A stretch of DNA of 64,000 bases, taken from contig NZ_JAFFZN010000026.1 in the NCBI RefSeq assembly GCF_017676385.1, positions 1 through 64,000 on the forward strand, in the 5' to 3' direction. Source of the DNA: Streptomyces spirodelae. Lineage in GTDB: Bacteria > Actinomycetota > Actinomycetes > Streptomycetales > Streptomycetaceae. Each line of letters opens with the position of its first letter. Positions within the stretch are counted from its first letter, which is position 1. The translations under genes and the position numbers were made by a program. This document shows positions 42,541 through 51,247 of the stretch, one piece after another. A model generated the notes under the pieces. The model worked only from the letters and a program-made list of their open reading frames with translations, ran no database searches and had not been told where the DNA came from.

Positions 42541-43269
42541 GTGGTTGCTGTGCATGTGTACGTCCACGAATCCAGGCGACAACGCGCAGGCAGGGTGCTC
42601 TTCCATACGATGGGGGCCGTCGGCGCCCCGCTCCTGGTGCTCTGGATGGCGTACAGCGGTGCGTCGTACGCCGTCAACGGAGAACCGGACCACAGCGTGT
42701 TCATCGGCAACGCCCTGGTCATCGTGGCGTTCCTCGGGACCTTCGGCACCGGCTTCCTCTCCGACCCCTCCCATCCCTCGCAGCCGTTCGTCGCGATCTT
42801 GACCAGCCTGCTGCTGGCCGCGAGCGTGATCGGGGTGACGGAGGTCGTGAACGGCGAGACGCTGCGCAGCCGGGGCAGGTCGACCCACTGCACCGTGCTG
42901 GACGTCGACCGGCAGGTGCACACCTACACCTACACCGAGAGCGATGGAACGACCCACACGACCACCACCGTCGACTACAAACACAAGCTCGACTGCGCCG
43001 CCGGGCGGCCCGACTCGATGACGCTCGACAAGAAGCAGGCCGACAAGGGCGATCGCATCGAGGTGACCTACGACCCCCGCGGACGGCTGGACCCCCGGCC
43101 GACCAAATGGCTCGAAAAACGCAGCAAGTGGCACACCCTGGCGTACACGCTTCCTCCCGTGGCGATCGGCCTGCGCCTGCTGGTGCTGATCCGCGCCGCC
43201 GTGGAACGCCGTCGCCGTTTGGCGCGGCAGGGCTATGTGGTGGTCCGGCGGGAGCCCGGGAAGAGATGA
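42541..43269 (+). CDS. DUF3592-like membrane protein
   Basis: 242-residue protein with hydrophobic helices at about 20-45, 52-72, 80-100 and a last one near 200-220. Between them is an extracytoplasmic domain (about 110-185) with two Cys (HCTVLDV, KLDCAAG) and a Thr-rich TYTYTESDGTTHTTTT stretch; VTYDPRG near 180 recalls DUF3592. The frame's first start is GTG at 42541; the in-frame GTG at 42550 has AGGGGG eight bases upstream and is likelier. It begins only 33 bp after the nucleotidyltransferase gene and could belong to the same transcript. Function unknown. Confidence 0.8.
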   Translation: MVAVHVYVHESRRQRAGRVLFHTMGAVGAPLLVLWMAYSGASYAVNGEPDHSVFIGNALVIVAFLGTFGTGFLSDPSHPSQPFVAILTSLLLAASVIGVTEVVNGETLRSRGRSTHCTVLDVDRQVHTYTYTESDGTTHTTTTVDYKHKLDCAAGRPDSMTLDKKQADKGDRIEVTYDPRGRLDPRPTKWLEKRSKWHTLAYTLPPVAIGLRLLVLIRAAVERRRRLARQGYVVVRREPGKR

Positions 43270-43312
43270 GCCGCGCGGGAGTGACGAGCCCGCGGTGCCG
43301 TCCTCCCGGGTC

Positions 43313-43840
43313 TCACTCGCTGGGCGACGGGCTCTTGTCGTACTGCGGCCGCTGGGCAGCGATGTTGAAAGTGGTCGACCCGGCGTCCCGGAACCGCAGG
43401 GTGATCTTGACGTACTCGCCGCCCCGGATCTGCTTGCGCAGGCCCCGCAGGAGCAGATGAGGCTTTCCGGACTCCAATTCGACCAGCTTCTGCGCGGGGA
43501 GGCGCACCTCTTCTCGGGGCGTGTCGTCCGCCCCCACGATCTGCACGGAGGAAGCCACCGGCGAACTGGCGCCGACCAGCTTGTCGTCCTTCTGACTCTT
43601 GTTGTAGACCCACACATACCCGGGCACGTCGTCTCCCGGCTTCCACGGTTCGCCGCCGCGCGGCTCGGCCAGGTGCGCGTATCTGAGCATCAGGTCACCG
43701 ACGCGGGAGTTCTGGCCCGGCGCGTCCCAGTCCGGCAGGTTGAAGTCCTCGTCCCCGCCGCATCCGCTCCCGGAGGCGACCAGGATCAACGCGGCCGCTG
43801 CCCAACCGGCACGCCGACGCAGCTCGCACAGGTGTGCCAT
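43313..43840 (-). CDS. PCuAC-like lipoprotein
   Basis: 175-residue lipoprotein: basic N terminus, hydrophobic AALILVASGSG and a lipobox-like GSGC near residue 27. The mature part resembles periplasmic PCuAC copper chaperones in its last strands (ESGKPHLLLRGLRKQIRGGEYVKITLRF). The usual metal-binding HLMLMGL is HLLLRGL, so the Met ligands are lost while His is kept; binding may be weak or altered. I chose the ATG at 43840 with GAGAGG seven bases upstream. Convergent with the DUF3592-like gene. No copper efflux or cytochrome oxidase assembly gene is nearby. Confidence 0.82.
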   Translation of the reverse strand: MAHLCELRRRAGWAAAALILVASGSGCGGDEDFNLPDWDAPGQNSRVGDLMLRYAHLAEPRGGEPWKPGDDVPGYVWVYNKSQKDDKLVGASSPVASSVQIVGADDTPREEVRLPAQKLVELESGKPHLLLRGLRKQIRGGEYVKITLRFRDAGSTTFNIAAQRPQYDKSPSPSE

Positions 43841-43967
43841 GGTCGTTCCTCTCGCAGGGGCGGTCGCTCCCCACCCTGCGTACATCCGCGATCCCCGGCA
43901 ACCGGGACGGGCCGTGCGAGGGACGGCGTCATTCCTGGGCCGGGGCCGGTGGCGGTCCCGCCGTTCC

Positions 43968-43988
43968 CCGCGCCCCTGCGGGGCGCGG
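43968..43988 (-). terminator. Terminator-like hairpin, dispersed repeat copy C
   Basis: CCGCGCCCC (43968-43976, with offset) pairs with GGGGCGCGG (43980-43988) around TGC. It sits two bases downstream of the RsbW-like gene's stop (minus strand), where it reads GCGCCCC...GGGGCGCGGGGAAC, matching the copies at 26809 and 53709. Confidence 0.65.
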
Positions 43989-43990
43989 TC

Positions 43991-44443
43991 TCATGCCGGG
44001 CACCGGGCCCAGACCGTCTTTCCAGGGGCGGCCGGCGTACGGGCGCGTACGCCCCACTCCGTCGCCAGCGCTGCGACGAGCAGCAGGCCCCGGCCCGACT
44101 CCTCGTCGGGTCGGGGGCACTCCGGTGCCGCCACCGGGGGCGCCGCCTCGCCCAGGGTGTCCGTCACCTCGATGAGCACGGAGCCCTGCGGGCGGCTGAG
44201 CGCCAGTTCGAAGTCACGCCCCGGTACGCGGCCGTGCAGTACCGAGTTCGCGGCGAGCTCCGCGACGACCGCCGCCGCGTTGTCGCTGCGCTCGCTGCCG
44301 TAGGGGATGCCCCACGCGTCGAACTGGTGCAGCGCGAGAAGTCGCGCCAAGCGGGCGCCGCGCCGGGTGGCGGAGAAACGCTGTACGAACATACGCTCGG
44401 TAGTGGCCGAGTGAGCCGGAGAGAGTGACTGACGCTGAGACAT
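43991..44443 (-). CDS. RsbW-like ATP-binding protein of WhiJ-type locus
   Basis: 150-residue HATPase_c protein like the anti-sigma kinases common in Streptomyces. The N box is VVAELAANSVLHG (about 78-90), the G1 region EVTDTLG near 108 and the G2 region ESGRGLLLVAAL near 126. I chose the ATG at 44443; the extra upstream codons lack a ribosome site. It is divergent from a WhiJ-like regulator and DUF397 gene, an arrangement known from repeated Streptomyces loci. The intervening region contains a perfect 11-bp inverted repeat. Its role in development or stress control is inferred from such loci. Confidence 0.9.
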   Translation of the reverse strand: MSQRQSLSPAHSATTERMFVQRFSATRRGARLARLLALHQFDAWGIPYGSERSDNAAAVVAELAANSVLHGRVPGRDFELALSRPQGSVLIEVTDTLGEAAPPVAAPECPRPDEESGRGLLLVAALATEWGVRARTPAAPGKTVWARCPA

Positions 44444-44487
44444 GGCCGTCACGCTGGCCCCTGGCGCCCGTTTTAACCAGATCAGCA

Positions 44488-44514
44488 ACCCCTACGCTGC
44501 GCAAGCGTAGGGGT
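44488..44514. promoter_or_regulatory. Perfect 11-bp inverted repeat, probable WhiJ-like operator
   Basis: ACCCCTACGCT (44488-44498) and AGCGTAGGGGT (44504-44514) are exact reverse complements with a 5-bp spacer. They lie between the divergent RsbW-like (start 44443) and WhiJ-like (start 44597) genes. The spacing suits a dimeric helix-turn-helix protein, most simply the WhiJ-like neighbour. Confidence 0.75.
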
Positions 44515-44596
44515 GCGGAGTGTGGACAGTACCGGCAATGGCCCGTAACCCTGGGTGAGTTGGGGACGTTCCCCCGCCACAGGGAGGTGGCTGGAA

Positions 44597-45454
44597 GTGA
44601 CCGACTACGACGAGGACGAGGAAGAGCGCGGCGGTGGAGGGAGGGAGCCGGAACGTTCGGACAGTCTCTGTACATTCGGCGCCGTTGTGAAGCAGTTGCG
44701 CAAGCGGGCGGGCTTCACACAGGAGGCGTGGGCCGAGCGCTCCGGCTACTCGTTAAGTACGTGTGCGGGTGTCGAGCAGGGGCGGAGGTTTCCGCCGCCT
44801 CGGTTCATTGAACGGGCGGAGCGGGACTTCGACGCGGGTGGCGCCCTGAGGGAAGCCGTGAAGCATCTGTCGAGGGGCAACGGCATCGCCGCCTGGTTCC
44901 GCCAGTTGGCCAAGATGGAGCTCACGGCGCTCAGCCTGTACACCTACGAGTGCCGAGTGGTCCCGGGGCTCTTGCAGACCGAGGCGTACGCGCGGGCGTT
45001 GATCCTAGGGACGCCCCCGTTGCCGACGGAGGAAGAGATCGAGGAGCTGATTGCGGATCGGCTGGAACGGCAGCAGTTGTTGACTCGGAAGCGGCCGGTC
45101 ACGCTCAGCTTCATCATTGAGCAAGCCGTGTTGGAGCGCCGCACAGGTGGGGACGAAGTGGCTCGGGAGCTGCTCGACCATTTGATCGCTTGTGCCGACA
45201 TAGCGTCGCTGGAACTCCAGGTCATGCCTTTGGTGCAGCCGTACGGACATGCCGGTGTGGCAGGGCCCTTCCGGCTGTTGGAGACGCCCGAACATCGGTG
45301 GTTTGGTTACGTGGAAGGACAAGAGACCGGTCAACTCATCACTGAAGACGGCGCACTCAGCCGCTTGCACATGCGGTATGCAAAACTGCGCTCACAGGCT
45401 CTGACCCCGGCAGATTCCCTGAGCCTGCTGAAGCGAATGCGAGGAGCGCTATGA
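44597..45454 (+). CDS. WhiJ-like XRE regulator with DUF5753 domain
   Basis: 285-residue regulator with an N-terminal helix-turn-helix (VVKQLRKRAGFTQEAWAERS, about 33-52; second helix with STCAGVEQGRRFPPP) and the C-terminal DUF5753 ligand-like domain (ECRVVPGLLQTEAYAR; LQVMPLVQPYGHAG). It is typical of Streptomyces WhiJ/Scr1 proteins, which pair with DUF397 partners and RsbW-like proteins and control development or act as antitoxin-like elements. I chose the GTG at 44597 because GGGAGG lies nine bases upstream. Codon third positions are less GC-rich than the neighbours (several TTG and TCG codons), possibly an acquired unit. It overlaps the DUF397 start by 4 bp. Confidence 0.93.
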   Translation: MTDYDEDEEERGGGGREPERSDSLCTFGAVVKQLRKRAGFTQEAWAERSGYSLSTCAGVEQGRRFPPPRFIERAERDFDAGGALREAVKHLSRGNGIAAWFRQLAKMELTALSLYTYECRVVPGLLQTEAYARALILGTPPLPTEEEIEELIADRLERQQLLTRKRPVTLSFIIEQAVLERRTGGDEVARELLDHLIACADIASLELQVMPLVQPYGHAGVAGPFRLLETPEHRWFGYVEGQETGQLITEDGALSRLHMRYAKLRSQALTPADSLSLLKRMRGAL

Positions 45455-45636
45455 GCAATGACACCGAGCTCAACTGGTTCAAGAGCAGCTACAGCAGCCC
45501 TCAAGGAGACGACTGCGTCGAGGTCGCAACCCTCCCCGGAGCGGTCCATGTCCGGGACTCCAAGGACACCACCATCCCCTCCCTCTGCATCACGCCGACC
45601 GCCTGGTCGGCGTTCATCGCACACGCGGGCCGCTGA
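45451..45636 (+). CDS. DUF397 small protein
   Basis: 61-residue protein of the DUF397 family, with the hallmark start WFKSSYSSPQGDDCVEVA and VRDSKD, and a C-terminal W-x-x-F-I segment. DUF397 proteins are the partners of WhiJ-like regulators, and in some pairs the toxic member. Its ATG overlaps the regulator's stop (ATGA). It converges with the immunity-like gene at 45640, leaving three bases. Confidence 0.93.
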   Translation: MSNDTELNWFKSSYSSPQGDDCVEVATLPGAVHVRDSKDTTIPSLCITPTAWSAFIAHAGR

Positions 45637-45639
45637 CGG

Positions 45640-45978
45640 TCAGTTCGGGTACCGCTCCAGCACGCGGCTCTCGTCGAAGTCCGCCTCGGAGAGGAACGCG
45701 ACCAGCGCCTCGGTGGTGTCGACGCCGACCGGGGTGCCGGTCTCCTCATTGGCGGCGACCAGGAAGTACCCAGGCTTCGGCGCGTTCTCGACCTCGCGTA
45801 CCAGCCCCGCCAGGGTCCCGTCCGCGAGGCGGAAGACGAAGGTGTTCCACGGCCCGAGGTCATCCCAGGTGACCTCGGGCTCGCCCCAGCGCCGTACGGC
45901 TTCCTCCGTGCTCAGGTCCAGATACGCGACCTGCGCATTGCGGCGCAGCAGTGCAGCGTCGACGCGCTCCATCGTCAT
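45640..45978 (-). CDS. Probable immunity protein for RHS toxin
   Basis: Soluble acidic protein of 112 residues, not recognised by family. Visible features are AYLDLSTEEAVRRWGEP near 20-35, a Trp-rich strand region (TWDDLGPWNTFVFRL) and a C-terminal FDESRVLERYPN. It overlaps the stop of the 1538-residue RHS gene by 4 bp (ATGA) and is last in the operon, the standard position of an immunity gene for a polymorphic toxin. Small size, acidity and position support that role; the toxin activity it would neutralise is unknown. Confidence 0.75.
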   Translation of the reverse strand: MTMERVDAALLRRNAQVAYLDLSTEEAVRRWGEPEVTWDDLGPWNTFVFRLADGTLAGLVREVENAPKPGYFLVAANEETGTPVGVDTTEALVAFLSEADFDESRVLERYPN

Positions 45979-48900
45979 CTCACCTCCGTGACGAACACCG
46001 GGATACGGGCGAAGTCGTCCCCGTTGTGGAACGTGTGCCCGACGCCTGGGCCGCCCAGATCCCAGGTCGAGTAACCGGTCATATAGGACGAACCTGTCGG
46101 CGGAACCGAAGTATAGAACTCGAAGCTGCCGGGTCCGTGTTCCGGGGGGATCGGGCCGTTATGTGCCTGCACCGCTTCCACCTGGCCGGTACGTGGTGTC
46201 CGTCCCCACAGTTCACCACTGTCCAGCACCTGCTGCACCACCTCGGGGGTCTGAGTGGGGGAGCCCCTCCTGTGGTAGGGACCATAAAGGGTGGCGGGCT
46301 CGCCGATGTCGGGGCGGCCAGGGGGCAGAGCCAGGGGCTCGCGAGGTGGCTCGGGAGTCGGCGCGTCGCCTCCGCCCCTGCCGAAGAGGCCCTTGATCCG
46401 GTCCATCAGTGAAGGCCCGCACTTGGGGGCGAGCCCGAGAACGTCCACCAAGGACTGCGGATTGTGGACGTAGGCGGCCGGGTTCGCCGCGGGGGCGAGA
46501 CCAAGGGGGTCCGGTGACGCGTAGCGTGCCGTCTCCGGGTCGTAGTGGCGGAAGTAGTTGTAATGGAGGCCCGTCTCCGGGTCGTGGTACTGGCCAGGGA
46601 ACCGCAGCGGGGTGTACGCGGTGCTGTCGGCGCGCCACCCTGTGGTGCCCCACAGGGTGGCGCGGCTGCGCCAGGCGATCTCGCCGCTCTCGTCGACGAG
46701 TTCGGTCGGGGTGCCGACCAGGTCGGTGACGATGGCGAAGAAGCGCGCGTCGATCTCGCGCTGGGTGGCCTGGTCCAGGCGGCGCTCGGTCTGGCTGAGC
46801 GGCGTGTCGCCCTCGTGGTCCCAGGTCAGGGTGACCGGCGTCGAGGAGCCGGTGCCGGTGGTGGTCTGCTCGATGAGGGTCGAGCCCTCCCAGGTGAAGA
46901 GCGTGCGCTCCAGCACTGTCTCGCCGTCGGGTGCCATCCGGCGCTTCTCGGTGCGGCGGCCGAGCGGGTCGTACAGGTAGCGCCAGACCGTGCGGTCCGG
47001 GGTGGTGACCTCGGTCAGCTGGTCCTCGGCGTCCCAGGTGTAGCGCCAGGAGTCCGGCTTCTTCGACAGCCGGGTCTTCTGACGCAGGGTGAGCCGGCCG
47101 GCCGCGTCGTGCTCGTAGCGGACCCTGCCCGCTGTGGTCACGCGGGTGCCGTCGTAGGTGCGGTCGCCGGTGGCTTCCGGCGCGTGCTTGGCGGGCCAGG
47201 AGGCGTGCGTCAGGTTGCCCGCCTCGTCGTAGGCGTAGCGCTCGGTCCAGTTGCGGGCGTTGACGGCCGTGACCCGGCCGAGCGCGTCCAGGTCGAAGGT
47301 GCTGGTGCCGGTCAGCAGATCGTCGACGGCGGTCAGGTGGCCGTCGGGCCGGTAGGAGTAGCGGCGCTGCTGGACGGGGTCGGAGCCGGCCAGGGACAGG
47401 GCCTGGTCCGTCAGCCGTCCGGCCGGGTCCCACAGCTGCCGGAGGGCGAGGCCCGTGTCACCGATGCGGCGCTCCGTCTCGCGGCCCATCGCGTCGCGGC
47501 CGAAGCCGAGGGTGCGGCCGTTGACCGTCAGGGAGGTGCGGCTGCCCGCCGCGTCGTAGGTGCTGGTGGAGACGGCGCCGGTGGGGGTGGTGCGGCGGAC
47601 ACGGCGGCCCAGTGCGTCATAGGTGTGGGTCACCACCCGGCCGTCGACCAGCTCCGCCTTGACGCGTCCCAGCTTGTCGCGCTGGAAGCGCACCTCCGCG
47701 TCCGGACCGACGGCTTCGGCCAGCCGGCCGGCCGCGTCGTAGGCGAACGTGGTCACCTTTCCCGCCGCGTCCTTGCGGGTCATCCGACCCATGGCGTCGA
47801 ACTCGTAGCCGATCCGGTCACCCAGCGGGTTGATCCGCGCCGTCAACTGGCCTGCGGCGTCGAGCTCGTAGCCGCGCGTACGGTTGTCGAAGTCCGTCTC
47901 GGCGATCAGTCTGCCGACCGGGTCGTAGGTGTAGTCCCAGGTCAGGCCCTGGGGGTTGGTGACACGGGTCAGCCGCAGCTCGGCGTCGTAGGCGAACTCG
48001 TAGCGCACCCCGTCCGGGTCCGTGCGGGCGGTCAGGACATCGAAGTCGCCGTATTCGTACACCGACTCGGCGCCCGCCGCGTTCAGGTGGCGTACGCAGT
48101 TGCCCTCGCCGTCCCACTCCCAGCGCTCCGTCGTGCCGTCCGGGCCGGTGCGCCGGAGAGGGTGTCCCTCGACGGACCACTCCAGCTCGGTTCCGGCGCC
48201 CGTGGGATCGGTGATGCGTACGGGGCGGCCGAACGCGTCGCGCTCGTAGCGGGTCACACCGCCCAGCGGGTCGGTGATCTCCACGGGGAGGCCCGCCGGG
48301 TCGCAGTACACCCGGGTGGTCGCGCCCAGGGGATCGGTGACGGAGGCGAGGTGGCCGCGGCCGTCGTAGGTGTAGCGCGTCGTGTTGCCCGCCGGGTCGG
48401 TGGCCGAGATCCGGTTGCCGTAGCCGTCCCACTCCTGGCGCCACACCGATCCGTCCGGCTCCGTGGTGGCGACCGGGCGGCCCAGCGCGTCACGAGCGAT
48501 GGTGCTGGTGGCACCGTCGGGGTGGGTGACCGAAGCGAGGCGGCCTCCCGCGTCGTAACCCAGCGTCGTGGTCCGGCCCAGCGTGTCGGTGTGCGACAGC
48601 GGCCGGTTGTGCGGGTCCCGTTCGATGCGGGTGCGGTGGCCCAGCGGATCGATCTGGCCCATGGAGTGGCCACGCTCGTCGAACAGGTGGCGGGTCGCGT
48701 GTCCGTCGCGCGTCGTCACCGTGGTGACCCGGTGGCCGGTGGCCTCGTCGGTGCCGTCGTAGTCGATACGGATCTGCATATGGCCCGCGGTGCCGCCTTC
48801 GGCGATGACGCGGTGCAGGTTGTCGTAGACGTAGTCGTAGCGGCGGCCGTTGGTGTCGGTCCAGGCGATGATCCGCTGCTCGTCGTCGTACTCGAAGCGC

Positions 48901-50591
48901 AGCGGGCGGCCCGAGGAGTTGGTGACCTCGGTCAGATCGCCGTCGGTGTAGCCGTAGCGCATCACCGTTGTGCCGCCGTCCGCGTCCGCGAGGGACAGCG
49001 CCGCCACCCGGTCGTCCTCGACGGTCAGCGCCACCGCGTAGCCGCCGCTGTGGACGAGACGGGAGGGCGCGCCGGTCTGTGCGTCGTACTCGAAGGTGAT
49101 GCTGTGGGCGTTGCGGTCGGTGAGCTGCTCGATCCGCGCGACACCGTCGTCCTCGGAGCCCGGCCCGCCCTGGGCGGGCCCGAAGTGCCGCACCCAGCCG
49201 GTGTCCGGGTCGGTGAGCGTGTAGCCGAGGTCCGGTGTGCGCTCCAGCCGCATCCGCACCGGACCGGCCGTCGGCAGTGTGGGGACCCCGGGCGCCGGGT
49301 GGGGGAAGGCCAGCAGCCGGCCGTCATCGCCCACGAAGACGACGCCCTCGGCGTCGATCTCCAGGCGCTGGTCCAGCGTCGAGGTCCAGGACGGGCCGAA
49401 CCAGTGGCCGAGCCGGTAGCCGGACTCCGCGCGACGGGTGAACGCCAGCGGCAGGGAGCCGGGCAGGGACAGATCGGTCTGCGGCAGATACATCCGACCC
49501 GTCGCCAGGTCCACCGGGTCGGTTCCCTTGCACGGGGTTTCCTTCGCACCTCTGGCGGCGGCCTCCGCGCCCTTGCCATCGAGGGCGCCTCGTCCGCCGG
49601 GCAGGTCGTCCGCGAGGCCGGCCAGCTTTCCCGCCCGCCCGGCTTTTATCGCGGCTCCTGCGCCCTTGGTGCCGAGGAGTTCGGGAATGAGGCGGCCCGT
49701 GCCTTCCGCGGGGTCCTTCTGGAAGGCGTCCCACATCCGCTTCCCGGCGCCGGCCGGGTCGTTGGCCACCCGGGCCAGGCCGGTGACGGTGGAGTTGAGG
49801 TTGGTGACGTATTCGGCGGGGTGGGTGAGGTTGTAGGGGTCGGCGGGGTTGACGCTGCGGACGAAGTTGATCACCCCCGCGGTGCCTTTGACGATGCCGC
49901 CGGACACGTGGACGGCGTCCAGCTTCAGCCCTTCGAGGCCGTCGCCGGCCTGGTCCCAGTAGTCGGGCTTGGGCGGGGCCGCGTCCCGGGCCGCCTTGAT
50001 CGCCTTCTGGGCGCGGGCGGCGGCGGTGTTGCGCTGGGTGCGTGCCTCCTGCAGTGTCTCCTCGGCCTCGTCCTTCTTGTCGTCCTTGTACTGGGCGACC
50101 GCCTCCCGGGCCTGGCCCTGGGCCCACTCCACGGTGTGGGCGAAGTCCTCCAGGGCACCTGCCGCCTTCTCGCAGGCGTCGGCCGCCTTGATCCACTTGG
50201 CGGGCTCCAGGCCGACCTTCTCCCAGAACGCGTCGGCGGCCTTGCCCTTGAGCGTCCCCTTGTGCAGACCCTTGAGGCCCTTGACGACCTTGTCGAAGGC
50301 GGTCTTGAAGTTCCTCAGATGTGTGGCGGTGGCGCGGATCTTGCTGGGGCTGCCGAAGACCAGCTTCTTGGGGTCCTCGGTCTCGTCCAGCTGGAACTCG
50401 GCCGTCTCGGCACCCATCGCGTTCGCTGCGGAGCGTGACTTGTCCCGAACCCAGTCCCCGCCGGACTCCCAGCCGGCGTCGTCCATTCGGTCGGCCGTCC
50501 AGTTGCCGAACCCCTCGACGCCGTCACCGACCTTCTCGGTCAGATCCTCGGCCTTGTCCTCCCACGAGTCCGGGACCAGATCCCAGCCCAT
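45975..50591 (-). CDS. RHS/YD-repeat polymorphic toxin with type VII-like N terminus
   Basis: Giant effector of 1538 residues. Residues 1-200 are helical with an ESAT-6/WXG-like pattern (KGLHKGTLKGKAADAFWEKV), suggesting export by type VII secretion; a DUF6531-like start (DPVDLATGRMYLPQTDLSLPG, about 365) leads into many YD repeats such as YDAAGRLA and YTYDPVGRLI. The RHS core ends at FPGQYHDPETGLHYNYFRHYD and DPLGL near 1362. The last ~105 residues form the toxin: YHRRGSPTQTPEVVQ, ELWGRTPRTG, FEFYTSVPPTG and ARIPVFVTEVR. I do not recognise it; the Arg, Tyr-Thr-Ser and Glu pattern could suit an ADP-ribosyltransferase-like fold (weak). The ATG at 50591 overlaps the WXG-like gene stop by one base. 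Confidence 0.88.
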   Translation of the reverse strand: MGWDLVPDSWEDKAEDLTEKVGDGVEGFGNWTADRMDDAGWESGGDWVRDKSRSAANAMGAETAEFQLDETEDPKKLVFGSPSKIRATATHLRNFKTAFDKVVKGLKGLHKGTLKGKAADAFWEKVGLEPAKWIKAADACEKAAGALEDFAHTVEWAQGQAREAVAQYKDDKKDEAEETLQEARTQRNTAAARAQKAIKAARDAAPPKPDYWDQAGDGLEGLKLDAVHVSGGIVKGTAGVINFVRSVNPADPYNLTHPAEYVTNLNSTVTGLARVANDPAGAGKRMWDAFQKDPAEGTGRLIPELLGTKGAGAAIKAGRAGKLAGLADDLPGGRGALDGKGAEAAARGAKETPCKGTDPVDLATGRMYLPQTDLSLPGSLPLAFTRRAESGYRLGHWFGPSWTSTLDQRLEIDAEGVVFVGDDGRLLAFPHPAPGVPTLPTAGPVRMRLERTPDLGYTLTDPDTGWVRHFGPAQGGPGSEDDGVARIEQLTDRNAHSITFEYDAQTGAPSRLVHSGGYAVALTVEDDRVAALSLADADGGTTVMRYGYTDGDLTEVTNSSGRPLRFEYDDEQRIIAWTDTNGRRYDYVYDNLHRVIAEGGTAGHMQIRIDYDGTDEATGHRVTTVTTRDGHATRHLFDERGHSMGQIDPLGHRTRIERDPHNRPLSHTDTLGRTTTLGYDAGGRLASVTHPDGATSTIARDALGRPVATTEPDGSVWRQEWDGYGNRISATDPAGNTTRYTYDGRGHLASVTDPLGATTRVYCDPAGLPVEITDPLGGVTRYERDAFGRPVRITDPTGAGTELEWSVEGHPLRRTGPDGTTERWEWDGEGNCVRHLNAAGAESVYEYGDFDVLTARTDPDGVRYEFAYDAELRLTRVTNPQGLTWDYTYDPVGRLIAETDFDNRTRGYELDAAGQLTARINPLGDRIGYEFDAMGRMTRKDAAGKVTTFAYDAAGRLAEAVGPDAEVRFQRDKLGRVKAELVDGRVVTHTYDALGRRVRRTTPTGAVSTSTYDAAGSRTSLTVNGRTLGFGRDAMGRETERRIGDTGLALRQLWDPAGRLTDQALSLAGSDPVQQRRYSYRPDGHLTAVDDLLTGTSTFDLDALGRVTAVNARNWTERYAYDEAGNLTHASWPAKHAPEATGDRTYDGTRVTTAGRVRYEHDAAGRLTLRQKTRLSKKPDSWRYTWDAEDQLTEVTTPDRTVWRYLYDPLGRRTEKRRMAPDGETVLERTLFTWEGSTLIEQTTTGTGSSTPVTLTWDHEGDTPLSQTERRLDQATQREIDARFFAIVTDLVGTPTELVDESGEIAWRSRATLWGTTGWRADSTAYTPLRFPGQYHDPETGLHYNYFRHYDPETARYASPDPLGLAPAANPAAYVHNPQSLVDVLGLAPKCGPSLMDRIKGLFGRGGGDAPTPEPPREPLALPPGRPDIGEPATLYGPYHRRGSPTQTPEVVQQVLDSGELWGRTPRTGQVEAVQAHNGPIPPEHGPGSFEFYTSVPPTGSSYMTGYSTWDLGGPGVGHTFHNGDDFARIPVFVTEVR

Positions 50592-51247
50592 CAGCCCTGA
50601 CCCCCTTGCTGCTGCGCCGTCGCTCGCTCTTCCGGCGACGGGCCGAACCACTCGTCCCGCTCGGCCTCGATCTGCTCATCACTCAAACCGGCGGCGTCCT
50701 GCGCCATGTCCATGTACATTCCGCCCCGGCCCTTGGTGGTGAGCTCCCGGCCGGTGTCCTTCCAGTCCTGCTTGATGTCCTCGCCCGCCTTGTCCCAGGA
50801 CTCCCTGCTCCAGTCCGGTGCGTCCGGCTTCACGATGTCGCCCCAGCCCTGCTGGGCGATCTCCTCCTCCGTGGCATGCGGATTGCCGGTCACCAGAATG
50901 GAGTTGAGGCCCACCTTCAGCGCTCCCGCCGCGTACTGGTCCTCCTCGTAGGCCATGCCCGCCGACAGGCCCAGCCGTTCGGCCAGCCCGTTGGCGTTCT
51001 GCACCAGGGCGCGTACGCCCCACTCCCACTTCTCGCAGAAGTCCTCGAAGTCGACGGCCACTCCGCCGTGCCCGGCCTCCATCCCGGTGAGGGACAGCTC
51101 TTCGAAACCGGCGCCCTGGAGGGAGGAGGTCGCGGAACTGCCGGATGCCTTCAGTTCGTCGATGGCGCCTTTGAGGCCCTTCTCGATGAGGCCGAGGGAC
51201 TCCTTGTTCCAGTTGACGCCGTCGTCCTTGCCGCCGCCGCTGCCCAT
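50591..51247 (-). CDS. WXG-like helical partner of RHS toxin
   Basis: 218-residue soluble, helical protein without signal peptide. Two long amphipathic stretches resemble ESAT-6-like helices: LGLIEKGLKGAIDELKASG near 15-35 and DFCEKWEWGVRALVQNANGLAERLG near 70-95. The C-terminal part is acidic with SWDKAGEDIKQDW near 155. It overlaps the SseB-like stop by one base and the RHS gene start by one base (TGATG), so the operon is tightly coupled. A role as chaperone or co-secreted partner of the RHS protein is inferred. Confidence 0.78.
   Translation of the reverse strand: MGSGGGKDDGVNWNKESLGLIEKGLKGAIDELKASGSSATSSLQGAGFEELSLTGMEAGHGGVAVDFEDFCEKWEWGVRALVQNANGLAERLGLSAGMAYEEDQYAAGALKVGLNSILVTGNPHATEEEIAQQGWGDIVKPDAPDWSRESWDKAGEDIKQDWKDTGRELTTKGRGGMYMDMAQDAAGLSDEQIEAERDEWFGPSPEERATAQQQGGQG

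Noticed and set aside
46545..50438. Open frame of 1297 codons opposite the RHS gene
   Set aside because: It mirrors the YD repeats and has no domain; the RHS strand carries recognisable motifs throughout.
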